From contig NZ_AULH01000014.1 of the NCBI RefSeq assembly GCF_000425185.1, positions 62,001 through 126,000 of the forward strand: DNA of 64,000 bases. Reading direction: 5' to 3'. Positions 10,147 to 18,599 of the stretch are shown one piece after another (positions within the stretch are counted from its first letter, which is position 1; each line of letters starts with the position of its first letter). The position numbers were made by a program, and so were the translations under genes. This DNA comes from Pleomorphomonas koreensis DSM 23070. Lineage in GTDB: Bacteria; Pseudomonadota; Alphaproteobacteria; Rhizobiales; Pleomorphomonadaceae. The notes under the pieces were generated by a model. The model was not told the DNA's origin. It saw only the letters and a program-made list of their open reading frames with translations, and made no database searches.

Positions 10147-13100
10147 ATGAAGCGCGTGATGGAAGTGCTGAAGGAGGCCCGTCTCGACGAGGCGGCCGAT
10201 CTCGCCGCCGGCGGCGTCAGGCCGGAACTCGCCGGCTTCCTGAAAACGCTCTACGGCAAGGGCGCCGCCGAGGACGTGGTCGCCTATACGGCCGGCGAAC
10301 TCACCGCCTTCGCCGAGGGGGCGATGTCCAGCCTGTCGCTGCGCGTGCCGGGCATCCACTCGATCCGCATCTACAATCCGGTCTGGGACGACGACGCCAG
10401 CCACCGCAAGGCGGTGACGGTGGTCGACATCCTCAACGACAACATGCCGTTCCTGGTCGATTCGGTGATGCAGGAGCTGACCGACGCCGGCATCGAGGTG
10501 CGGCTGATGGTCCACCCGATCTTCCAGGTGGTGCGCGGCATGAGCGGCCGCCTGTTGTCGATCGGCGACGACCCGGACGCCGGCCGCGAGAGCTTCATCC
10601 ACATCCACATCGCCCGCCTGCCGGACGCCATCGCCGCCGCCCAGCTGGAGACGCGGCTCGACGGCCTGTTGACCGAGGTGCGCGCCGCCGTCGACGACTG
10701 GCCGCGCATGCAGGCGCTGATCAAGTCGGTGATCAACGTCTACCGGCACACGCCGCCGCCGCTGCCGCCCGAGGCGGTGGCCGAGGCGGCCGAGTTCCTG
10801 AACTGGCTCAACGCCGACAACTTCACCTTCCTCGGCCTCAGGGAATTCGCCATCGGCGGCGGCGAGGGCGAGGAGCCGCACTCGCTGACCCCGAGCGGCG
10901 GCTACGGCCTGTTGCGCGACCCGGCGGTGCGGGTGTTGCGGCGCGGCCGCGAGCTGGTGCAGGTGACGCCGGAGATCACCGAGTTCCTGCGCCAGGCCGA
11001 GCCGCTGATCGTCGCCAAGGCCAACGTCAAGGCGCGCGTTCACCGCCACGCCTATCTCGACTATATCGGCATCAAGCGCTACGACGCCACCGGCCGGCTG
11101 CTCAGCGAGGTCAGGCTGCTGGGCCTGTTCACCTCGTCGGCCTACACCCGCTCCACCCACTCCATCCCCTATCTCCGCCGCAAGGTGGGAACGGTGATGG
11201 CCCGCGCCGGCTTCGACCCCGAGAGCCATTCCGGCCGGGCGCTGCGCAACATCCTCGAAAGCTATCCGCGCGACGAGCTGTTCCAGGTCGATCTCGACAC
11301 GCTGCTCGAATTCTCGCTGGCCGTCCTGGAGCTTGGCGAGCGGCCGCGCATCCGCGTGCTGGCCCGCCGCGACCGCTTCGACCGCTTCGTCTCCATCCTG
11401 GTCTACGTGCCGCGCGACCGCTACGACACCGACGCCCGCCACGCCATCGGCGACTATCTGGCCCAAGCCTTCGCCGGCCGCGTGTCGTCGGTCTATCCGT
11501 CCTTCCCGGAAGGGCCGCTCGCCCGCGTCCACTACATTATCGGCCGCGACGAAGGGCCGACGCCGGCCGTCGCCCAGACCGAGCTGGAAGCGGCGGTCGC
11601 CCGCATCACCCGCGACTGGTCGGACGGATTCGCCGACGCCTGCCGGGCGAAGTTCGGCCCGGCGCGCGGCCGCAAGCTGATCGAACTCTACGGCCGCGCC
11701 TTCCCCGAGGCCTACCGCGCCAGCTACGACGCCGAGACGGCGGTGGCCGACGTGGCGCTGCTCGAGCTGTTCGTCGGCACGCGGCAGGTGGCGGTCGACC
11801 TGATCGGCGGCAGCCTGCCGTCGCCGCGCGTCGCCATGCGCCTGATGAGTCGCGGCGGTCCGGTGCCGCTGTCGGCGCGGGTGCCGGTGCTGGAAGCCAT
11901 GGGCTTCACCGTGCTCGAGGAGAAGACCTTCGAGATCGACCGGCCCGGCGAAGTCATCGTGCTGCACGACATGGCGCTCCGCCGCGCCGATGGCGCCGAT
12001 GTCGACCTTGCCCGCGACGGCGACCGGCTGAAGGCGCTGTTCATGGCCGTCTGGCTCGGCGAGGCCGACAGCGACCGCCTCAACGCGCTGACGCTCAACG
12101 CCGGCCTCGGCTGGCGCGAGATCGCCATGCTCCGGGCGCTCGCCCGCTATCTCAGCCAGATCGGCGTCGCCTACGGCCACGCCTATGTCGCCGAAGCGCT
12201 GGTGCGCAACGCGCCGATCGCCGCGCTGGTGACGGCGCTGTTCACCAGCCGCTTCGACCCGACCTTCACGGGCGACCGCGAGGCCCGCCTTTCGCGACTG
12301 CGCGGCGAGCTGGAGGCCGGTCTGCGCGACGTGCCGATCCTCGACGACGACCGCATCCTCAGGCGCCTCGTCAACCTCGTCGAGGCGACCAGCCGCACCA
12401 CTTTCTTCCAGATCGGCGCCGACGGCGGCCCGCATCCGGTGATCGCCTTCAAGTTCGACGCCGCCCGCATCGACGGATTGCCGGCGCCCAGGCCGTTCGC
12501 CGAGATCTGGTTGCACGCCCCCGATGTCGAGGGCGTGCATCTGCGCTTCGGCAAGGTGGCGCGCGGCGGCCTCAGGTGGTCCGACCGTCCCGAGGACTTC
12601 CGCACCGAGATCCTCGGTCTCGTCAAGGCGCAGCAGGTGAAGAACGCGGTGATCGTGCCGGTCGGCGCCAAGGGCGGCTTCGTCGCCCGCCGGCCCGGCG
12701 CCGATCGGGGGGCGGCCGGCGTCGCCGCCTATCAGCGCTACATCGGCACGCTGATCGACCTCACCGACAACCTCATTGGCGATGCCGTGGTGCCGCCGGC
12801 CGCCACCGTCCGCTACGACGGCGACGACCCCTACCTGGTGGTGGCCGCCGACAAGGGCACCGCCAGCTTCTCCGACGTCGCCAACCGCATCGCGCTCAGC
12901 CGCCGCTTCTGGCTGGCCGACGCCTTCGCCTCCGGCGGCTCGGCCGGCTACGATCACAAGAAGATGGGCATCACGGCGCGCGGCGCCTTCGAGGCGGTGA
13001 AACGGCATTTCCGCGAGCTGGATCTCGATGCCGCCGCCGATCCCTTCACCGCCGTCGGCGTCGGCGACATGTCGGGCGATGTGTTCGGCAACTTCATGCT

Positions 13101-14883
13101 GCTGTCGCCGTCGCTCAGGCTGGTCGCCGCCTTCGACCACCGCCACATTTTCATCGACCCCGATCCCGACGTCGAGACGGCGCTGGCCGAGCGGCGGCGG
13201 CTGTTCGCGCTGCCGCGTTCGAGCTGGGCCGACTACGATCCGGCCAGGCTGTCGAAGGGCGGCGGCGTCTATCCGCGCAGCGCCAAGTCCATCGCGCTGT
13301 CCGGGGAGGCGCGGGTGGCGCTCGGCATCGAGGCATCGACGCTCAGCCCGGACGCTCTGGTTTCCGCTATCCTCGCCGCGCCGGTCGACCTGCTGTTCTT
13401 CGGCGGCATCGGCACCTTCGTGCGCGGCGACGGCGAGAGCGACACTGACGCCGGCGACCGCGCCAACGACGCCGTCCGCATTGCGGCCGGCGAAATCCGG
13501 GCGCGGGTGGTCGGCGAGGGCGCCAATCTCGGCGTGACGCCGCGGGCGCGCGTCGACTTCGCCCGGCGCGGCGGCCGGATCAACTCCGACGCCATCGACA
13601 ACGTCGGCGGCGTCGCCACCTCCGACGCCGAGGTCAACATCAAGATCGCCCTGGGACGGGCGGTGGCGGCCGGCCGGCTGACGCTGGCCGAGCGCGACGA
13701 ACTGCTGGCCGGGATGACCGACGACGTGGCCGGCGGCGTGCTCAGGCTGTGCCGCCGGCAGGTGGTGGCGCTGTCGGTGACGCGGGCGCGCGGTCCCGGC
13801 GAGTTGCCGCGGCTGATGCGCCTCTCCGCGATGCTTGCCGAGAAGGGTCTCCTCGATCCCCGCCGCGAGGGCCTGCCCGACGCCGCGGCGGCCGGCCGGC
13901 TGGCCGCCGCCGGCGAGACGCTGTCGCGGCCGGAGATCGCCATCCTGATGGCCCACGCCAAGCTGATGCTGGCCGACGAGCTAACGGCCGGCCGGCTGAT
14001 CGACGATCCGGCGCTCTCCGACTGGCTGACCCACGCCTTCCCGGCGGCCATGCGGGCGCGCTTTGCCGAGGACATCGCCGCCCATCGCCTCGCCCGCGAC
14101 ATCCTGGCCACCCGCATCGCCGGGGCGGCGGTGGACGCCGCCGGGCCGACCTTCGTCAGCCGGCTCGGCGACGAGGCCGGCGTCGACGCCGAGGACGCGG
14201 TGCGCGCGCTGGTGGTGGCCGCCGCCGCCTTCGGCACCGACGCGGTGACCACCGGCATCGATGCCCTCGAAGGCCGGATCGCCGGCGCCATCTGGGTGGA
14301 ACTGCGCCGCCGCGTCGCCGATTTCCTGACCGACGCCGCCTTGTGGGTGGCCGAGAACGGTGCTGCCGAGGGCGACCTCGCCGCGGCCATCGAGCGGCTG
14401 GCCGCCGGCATTGGCCGCTTCCGCGACAGCGCGCCGGCCGGCGCGGCCGATCCGGCGCTCGTCGCCGCCGGCGTGCCCGAGGAGCTGGCGGCCCGCATCG
14501 CGGCGCTGCCGGCCGAACTCGGCAGCCTCGACCTGATCGTCATCGGTGAAGCGGCGGGCCGTTCCGTCGACGAGGTGCTGCCGGTGGTGACGGCGATCGA
14601 CGAGGCGATCGCCGCCGATCTGGTCGCCGACCTCGCCGAGACGGTGCGGCCGGCCGATCTCTACGAGGGACAGGCGGCGGAGATCGCCCGCCGCGCCTTC
14701 GCCGCCGCCCGCCGCCGCATCGTCGCTGAGGCGATCGCCGAGGGCGGCGCCGACCTCTGGACGACGGCGCGCGAGGCGCGCATCGGCCGGCTGCGCCAGC
14801 TGGTCGGCGACCTGCTGGTCGGCCCGCCGACGGTGGCCAAGCTGACGGTGGCGGCCGGGCTCGTCGCCGAGCTTGCCGAATGA
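10147..14883 (+). CDS. gdhB: NAD-specific glutamate dehydrogenase (large GDH2/GDH-180 type)
   Basis: Very large NAD-dependent glutamate dehydrogenase that deaminates glutamate to 2-oxoglutarate and ammonium. The 1578 residues match the ~1600-residue bacterial class with long N-terminal ACT-like regulatory segments, a central catalytic domain and a C-terminal helical domain. The catalytic core is clear: GGLRWSDRPEDFRTE, then KAQQVKNAVIVPVGAKGGF, followed by the nucleotide-binding part with VGVGDMSGDVFGN. The ATG at 10147 is the first sensible start; a second ATG 12 bases later (MEVLKEAR) is possible. It stands alone in its transcription direction. Confidence 0.94.
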   Translation: MKRVMEVLKEARLDEAADLAAGGVRPELAGFLKTLYGKGAAEDVVAYTAGELTAFAEGAMSSLSLRVPGIHSIRIYNPVWDDDASHRKAVTVVDILNDNMPFLVDSVMQELTDAGIEVRLMVHPIFQVVRGMSGRLLSIGDDPDAGRESFIHIHIARLPDAIAAAQLETRLDGLLTEVRAAVDDWPRMQALIKSVINVYRHTPPPLPPEAVAEAAEFLNWLNADNFTFLGLREFAIGGGEGEEPHSLTPSGGYGLLRDPAVRVLRRGRELVQVTPEITEFLRQAEPLIVAKANVKARVHRHAYLDYIGIKRYDATGRLLSEVRLLGLFTSSAYTRSTHSIPYLRRKVGTVMARAGFDPESHSGRALRNILESYPRDELFQVDLDTLLEFSLAVLELGERPRIRVLARRDRFDRFVSILVYVPRDRYDTDARHAIGDYLAQAFAGRVSSVYPSFPEGPLARVHYIIGRDEGPTPAVAQTELEAAVARITRDWSDGFADACRAKFGPARGRKLIELYGRAFPEAYRASYDAETAVADVALLELFVGTRQVAVDLIGGSLPSPRVAMRLMSRGGPVPLSARVPVLEAMGFTVLEEKTFEIDRPGEVIVLHDMALRRADGADVDLARDGDRLKALFMAVWLGEADSDRLNALTLNAGLGWREIAMLRALARYLSQIGVAYGHAYVAEALVRNAPIAALVTALFTSRFDPTFTGDREARLSRLRGELEAGLRDVPILDDDRILRRLVNLVEATSRTTFFQIGADGGPHPVIAFKFDAARIDGLPAPRPFAEIWLHAPDVEGVHLRFGKVARGGLRWSDRPEDFRTEILGLVKAQQVKNAVIVPVGAKGGFVARRPGADRGAAGVAAYQRYIGTLIDLTDNLIGDAVVPPAATVRYDGDDPYLVVAADKGTASFSDVANRIALSRRFWLADAFASGGSAGYDHKKMGITARGAFEAVKRHFRELDLDAAADPFTAVGVGDMSGDVFGNFMLLSPSLRLVAAFDHRHIFIDPDPDVETALAERRRLFALPRSSWADYDPARLSKGGGVYPRSAKSIALSGEARVALGIEASTLSPDALVSAILAAPVDLLFFGGIGTFVRGDGESDTDAGDRANDAVRIAAGEIRARVVGEGANLGVTPRARVDFARRGGRINSDAIDNVGGVATSDAEVNIKIALGRAVAAGRLTLAERDELLAGMTDDVAGGVLRLCRRQVVALSVTRARGPGELPRLMRLSAMLAEKGLLDPRREGLPDAAAAGRLAAAGETLSRPEIAILMAHAKLMLADELTAGRLIDDPALSDWLTHAFPAAMRARFAEDIAAHRLARDILATRIAGAAVDAAGPTFVSRLGDEAGVDAEDAVRALVVAAAAFGTDAVTTGIDALEGRIAGAIWVELRRRVADFLTDAALWVAENGAAEGDLAAAIERLAAGIGRFRDSAPAGAADPALVAAGVPEELAARIAALPAELGSLDLIVIGEAAGRSVDEVLPVVTAIDEAIAADLVADLAETVRPADLYEGQAAEIARRAFAAARRRIVAEAIAEGGADLWTTAREARIGRLRQLVGDLLVGPPTVAKLTVAAGLVAELAE

Positions 14884-14960
14884 CGGGGCTTGGGTGTTGC
14901 GTCGGCCGCCGCCAGAGGCAAAGATGACGGCGACATGACGATCGCGGCCGGGAGGCGCGC

Positions 14961-15383
14961 TTGAGTGGCGATACCGACGACGGGGCGGGCGAACCCGCCA
15001 ATCTGATCGCGCTGGCGCGCGGGGCTTCCCGGACGCCGGCGCCCGACGGCATCCGTGCCGCCGCGCCGGTCCCGCGCGAGAAGGACTATGTGGCCTTCGA
15101 CCGGCACGAACTGTCGGAAATCCTCAAGGTCTACGGCCGCATGGTGGCGGCCGGCGAATGGCGCGACTATGCCATCGACCATCTGCCCGACCGCGCCGTG
15201 TTCTCGATCTTCCGCCGCTCGTCGGAAATGCCGCTCTATCGGGTGGAGAAGAACCCCAAGCTGGCCCGCCGGCAGGGCGCCTATTCGGTGATCGCCCAGA
15301 CCGGCATGATCCTGAAGCGCGGCGGCGATCTCGGCCGCGTGCTGCGGGTGCTCGACAAGTCGTGGCTCAGCGTCGCCGAATAA
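14961..15383 (+). CDS. DUF2794 domain-containing protein
   Basis: A 140-residue protein of the alphaproteobacterial DUF2794 family, whose function is unknown. The diagnostic core is visible from residue 45 on: FDRHELSEILKVYGRMVAAGEWRDYAID split around a conserved FSIFRRSSEMPLYR segment, then ARRQGAYSV and ILKRGGDL. The start is a TTG at 14961 with GGGAGG about six bases upstream. It follows glutamate dehydrogenase by 77 bases in the same direction and ends at a small hairpin. Confidence 0.85.
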   Translation: MSGDTDDGAGEPANLIALARGASRTPAPDGIRAAAPVPREKDYVAFDRHELSEILKVYGRMVAAGEWRDYAIDHLPDRAVFSIFRRSSEMPLYRVEKNPKLARRQGAYSVIAQTGMILKRGGDLGRVLRVLDKSWLSVAE

Positions 15384-15397
15384 TGCCGGGAGGCATT
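15382..15397 (+). terminator. Small hairpin at the DUF2794 stop
   Basis: AATGCC and GGCATT form a perfect 6-bp stem around GGGA, overlapping the TAA stop. The converging aldo/keto reductase gene ends at 15480. Short and without a T-tract, so only a weak terminator candidate. Confidence 0.3.
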
Positions 15398-15479
15398 GAA
15401 ACTGACTGCCGGGTCTTCCGCTTGCCAATGTCTCACGCTGCGGATGCGTCAGCATCTTCGCCAATTGGTATAAGCCATC

Positions 15480-16532
15480 TCACGGGCAGGGATTGCCGAA
15501 GCGTTGATGCAGGTCGTCGACGGCCGCCTGCATTTCCGCCGTCCAGGCAAGATGCAGGGCGGCGAGGTTGCTGTCGAGCTGGTCCGGCGCGCTCGGGCCG
15601 ATGATCACCGAGGCCACTGTCGGCTGGTTCAGCGCGAAGGCGAGGGCGAAGGATACGGGATCGGCGCCAAAATCGTCGGCAAGGTCGACATAGGCGGCGA
15701 TCGCCGCGTCGGCATGCGGCTTCTCGTAGCGTTGCAGGCGGTTGAACAGCGCCTTGCGGCTTCTCGCCGGCAGCGCGCCGCAGAGATACTTGCCGGTCAG
15801 ATAGCCCTGGGCCAGCGACGAGTAGGGCAGAAGGCCGATCTCCTCGCGCAAGGCGATCTCGGCAAGGCCGCCCTCCCATGTGCGGTTGACCAGGCTGTAG
15901 GCGTTCTGCACCGAGACGGGGCGCGGGCCGATGCCGCGTTCGGCGGCGTCGAGGAAGCGCATCAGGCCGTAGGGGCTCTCGTTGGAAAGGCCGAACTGGC
16001 CGATCTTGCCGGCCCGCATCAGGTCGGCGAAGACGGCGGCCGTCTCCCCGATGGCCGTCTCGTCGGCGGCCGGCGCGAACGGCTTGAAGCGCGCGGGCAC
16101 CGTGCCCCATGCCGAGGTGACGCGGTCGGGCCAATGGATCTGGTAGAGGTCGATGTGGTCGGTGCCGAGCCGGCGCAGCGATTTCTCCACCGCCTCGACG
16201 ATCTGCGGCCGGGTGAGCCGGGTCGGCGCGCCGTCGTCGCGGAACCAGTCGTTGCCGCTGCGGCCGCAGACCTTGGTGGCGAGAAGCACCTCGTCGCGGC
16301 GGCCGTGCTGCTTCAGCCAGGCGCCGACGATGGTCTCTGTCGCCCCTTGCGTCTCGCGCCGCGGCGGCACCGGATACATCTCGGCCATGTCGAGGAGATT
16401 GATGCCGGCGTCCACAGCGCGGTCGAGGATGGCAAAGGCGTCGGCCTCGCCCGTCTGCTCGCCATAGGTCATCGTGCCGAGCGTCAGCGGCGCCACGAGG
16501 AGATCGGAACGGCCGAGGCGGCGCTTCTGCAT
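15480..16532 (-). CDS. tas: Aldo/keto reductase, Tas-like
   Basis: NADP(H)-dependent aldo/keto reductase closely resembling E. coli Tas in length (350 aa) and in the signature stretches GTMTYGEQ, DMAEMYPVPPR-ETQGATE and QNAYSLVNR. The catalytic tetrad is readable: Asp and Tyr in NLLDMAEMYP, Lys in LATKV, His in YQIHWP. Physiological substrate is not known. It lies 18 bases after the DinB-fold gene and is probably co-transcribed with it. Assignment to the Tas subgroup is from sequence pattern; the gene symbol is therefore tentative. Confidence 0.85.
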   Translation of the reverse strand: MQKRRLGRSDLLVAPLTLGTMTYGEQTGEADAFAILDRAVDAGINLLDMAEMYPVPPRRETQGATETIVGAWLKQHGRRDEVLLATKVCGRSGNDWFRDDGAPTRLTRPQIVEAVEKSLRRLGTDHIDLYQIHWPDRVTSAWGTVPARFKPFAPAADETAIGETAAVFADLMRAGKIGQFGLSNESPYGLMRFLDAAERGIGPRPVSVQNAYSLVNRTWEGGLAEIALREEIGLLPYSSLAQGYLTGKYLCGALPARSRKALFNRLQRYEKPHADAAIAAYVDLADDFGADPVSFALAFALNQPTVASVIIGPSAPDQLDSNLAALHLAWTAEMQAAVDDLHQRFGNPCP

Positions 16533-16550
16533 GGGAAACTTTCTGGTGGG

Positions 16551-17084
16551 TCAGCCGGCGTCGGGGATCAGCGCCAGCAGATCGGTGACGCCGACGTCGA
16601 TGCCGGCCTGGAAGAGCAGCGTCGTCACCTGGCCGCGATGGTGGGTCTGGTGGTTGAAGATGTGCGACAGCACCGACGACAGCACCTTGCGCTGGCGCGT
16701 GCCGTCGGTGCGGCGATAGTCGAAGACGCCGCCGATGTCGGCCTCGGTCAGGCCGTCGACGAAGCCGACGATCATGCGGTCGAGGCGCTCGCGGGTCGGC
16801 CGCAGGCCGGCGAGGTCGTCCGCCACGGTGAAGCGGACGCTGGTCGGCTCGGGCAGGCCGGCGAGGTTGATGCGGCCGGACAGCGGCGGATGGTTGGCAA
16901 GGCGGCCGAACCAGATCAGGTCGGAGGCGACGAGATGGTTGAGCGTGCCGAGGATCGAGCCGAAGAAGGCGCCGCGATCGCGGGCGATCTCGTCGGCGGT
17001 CAGCCGCTCGGCGGCAACGTAGAGGCGGGTATTCATCCAGGCATTGTAGGGCGCCATCAGCCGGAAATGGTCGAGGCTGCTCAT
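16551..17084 (-). CDS. DinB family protein
   Basis: A 177-residue four-helix protein of the DinB/YfiT-like metalloenzyme superfamily. Three metal-ligand histidines are in the expected places: HLVASDLIWFGRL in the first half and HIFNHQTHHRGQV near the C-terminus. Members include thiol-dependent S-transferases and damage-inducible proteins, so the reaction cannot be stated. The start at 17084 (MSSLDHFRLM) has AGGAA upstream; a longer frame to 17132 adds a charged, unsupported extension. First gene of a pair with the aldo/keto reductase. Confidence 0.85.
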   Translation of the reverse strand: MSSLDHFRLMAPYNAWMNTRLYVAAERLTADEIARDRGAFFGSILGTLNHLVASDLIWFGRLANHPPLSGRINLAGLPEPTSVRFTVADDLAGLRPTRERLDRMIVGFVDGLTEADIGGVFDYRRTDGTRQRKVLSSVLSHIFNHQTHHRGQVTTLLFQAGIDVGVTDLLALIPDAG

Positions 17085-17161
17085 GTCGTTCCTTTCCTGC
17101 CGCCGTTCTGGCTCCGTCTGTTCCGGGCGCAAAGCCGGTTCCCGCTCCTGCCGGACGTGCT

Positions 17162-17791
17162 CTAGCTGCGGCCGTCGATCCGCGCGATCAGCGCCTCGAC
17201 CGACGGCAGCATGCGCCCGACGATCACGTCGACGCCGGCGGCGTTGGGATGCATGCCGTCGCTCTGGTTGAGGCCGGCGTCGGAAGCGACGCCGTCGAGG
17301 AAGAAGGGGTAGAGGAGCGCGCCGTATTTGCCGGCCAGCTCCGGGTAAATCGGGTTGAAGCGGGCGGCATAGTCGGCGCCGAGGTTGGGCGCCGCCATCA
17401 TGCCGGCGATCAGCACCGGCGCGCCGGTGGCCTTGAGGCGCGACATCAGCTTGTCGAGGCCGTCGCGGACGCTGGCCGGGTCGTGGCCGCGCAGCATGTC
17501 GTTGGCGCCCAGCTCGACGATCACCCCGTCGGCGCCGCCCTCCAGCGCCCAGTCGAGGCGGGCAAGCCCGTCGGCCACCGTGTCGCCGGAGACGCCGGCG
17601 TTGACGATCTCGACGTCGTGGCCGCGCTTGGCCAGCGCCGCCTCGAGCTTCTTCGGAAAGGCGTCCGTCGCCGTGACGCCGTAGCCGGCGGTCAGGCTGT
17701 CGCCGAGCGCGACGATCCGCATGGGTTTGGCCTCCGCGCCGACGACACCGGCGAGGAGGGCGAGGACGAACGCGACGATTGGCTGTCTCAC
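17162..17791 (-). CDS. tesA: Arylesterase / SGNH hydrolase, TesA-like
   Basis: Exported esterase/thioesterase of the SGNH (GDSL) superfamily, like TesA/EstA. After a hydrophobic signal (residues ~4-24) comes block I ALGDSLTAGYG with the nucleophile Ser, then the NAGVSGDT Gly block, GANDML with the oxyanion Asn, and DGMHPNAAG with the catalytic Asp-His. Length from the GTG at 17791 is 209 aa. Start choice is by signal-peptide position; the in-frame upstream sequence runs into the divergent ABC gene. Adjacent, divergent ybbA-ybbP homologues reproduce the tesA-ybbAP arrangement of enterobacteria. Confidence 0.88.
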   Translation of the reverse strand: MRQPIVAFVLALLAGVVGAEAKPMRIVALGDSLTAGYGVTATDAFPKKLEAALAKRGHDVEIVNAGVSGDTVADGLARLDWALEGGADGVIVELGANDMLRGHDPASVRDGLDKLMSRLKATGAPVLIAGMMAAPNLGADYAARFNPIYPELAGKYGALLYPFFLDGVASDAGLNQSDGMHPNAAGVDVIVGRMLPSVEALIARIDGRS

Positions 17792-17903
17792 GGCCTTTTG
17801 ACCCGGCTTGCTATGGTTTACCAACCACGCATATGACAGGCTCGGGCTTTCTTCGGCAAGCCCCGCCAAAGTCACGTCGGCCCGAACCTCCGGAAAGCCC
17901 TCC

Positions 17904-18599
17904 TTGCCCGATCCCGCCATCGTCCTCTCCGACGTCGATCTGAGCCTCGGCTCCGGCGCCGCCCGCGTGCATATCCTGAAGCGTCTCAGCTTTGCCGTCG
18001 AAGCGGGCAGCAGCGTCGGCATCGTCGGTCCCTCGGGATCGGGCAAGTCGACGCTGTTGATGGTGCTGGCCGGCCTCGAACGGGTGGACGACGGCACGGT
18101 GACGGTGGGCGGCGAGCGGCTCGACCGCATGGACGAGGATGCGCTCGCCCGCTTTCGCGGCCGCTCGGTCGGCATCATCTTCCAGTCCTTTCACCTGATG
18201 CCGACCATGACGGCGCTGGAGAACGTCGCGGTGCCGCTGGAACTCAGCGGCCGGCGCGACGCGTTTGAACGGGCAGAGGCCGAACTCAAGGCGGTCGGTC
18301 TTTCGCACCGGCTGCACCACCATCCGGCCGAGCTGTCGGGCGGCGAGCAGCAGCGCGTCGCCATCGCCCGGGCGCTCGCCCCGGAGCCGTCCATCCTGAT
18401 CGCCGACGAGCCGACCGGCAACCTCGACGCCGATACCGGCCGCGACATCGTCCGCCTGATGTTCGAGGCGCGGGCCAGGCGCGGCGCCACGCTGCTGCTG
18501 GTCACCCACGACCGCACGCTGGCCGCCGCCTGCGACCGCCGCATCGTCATGCGCTCCGGCGAGATCGTCGAGGACGTCGTGGCGGAGACCCTGTCATGA
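17904..18599 (+). CDS. ABC transporter ATP-binding protein, YbbA/LolD-like
   Basis: ATPase of a MacB/LolCDE-type exporter. Walker [10 protein letters not shown] is near residues 42-50, Q-loop [16 protein letters not shown], signature [15 protein letters not shown], Walker [13 protein letters not shown], and H-loop VTHD. I take TTG at 17904 ([11 protein letters not shown], 231 aa) because upstream frame sequence is not family-like. Its last bases overlap the permease start by 4 (ATGA), so the two are coupled. Being divergent from the tesA-like gene suggests the YbbA-YbbP system, whose substrate is unknown. Confidence 0.88.
   Translation: MPDPAIVLSDVDLSLGSGAARVHILKRLSFAVEAGSSVGIVGPSGSGKSTLLMVLAGLERVDDGTVTVGGERLDRMDEDALARFRGRSVGIIFQSFHLMPTMTALENVAVPLELSGRRDAFERAEAELKAVGLSHRLHHHPAELSGGEQQRVAIARALAPEPSILIADEPTGNLDADTGRDIVRLMFEARARRGATLLLVTHDRTLAAACDRRIVMRSGEIVEDVVAETLS

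Noticed and set aside
9511-13956. 1481-codon minus-strand open frame opposite glutamate dehydrogenase
   Set aside because: It is the mirror of a strongly coding high-GC gene, has His/Gly/Arg-rich composition without any family motif, and no ribosome-binding site. High GC content removes stop codons from the antisense frame.
17249-17836. 195-codon plus-strand frame over the TesA-like gene
   Set aside because: The minus strand carries all SGNH motifs; the plus frame is its shadow.
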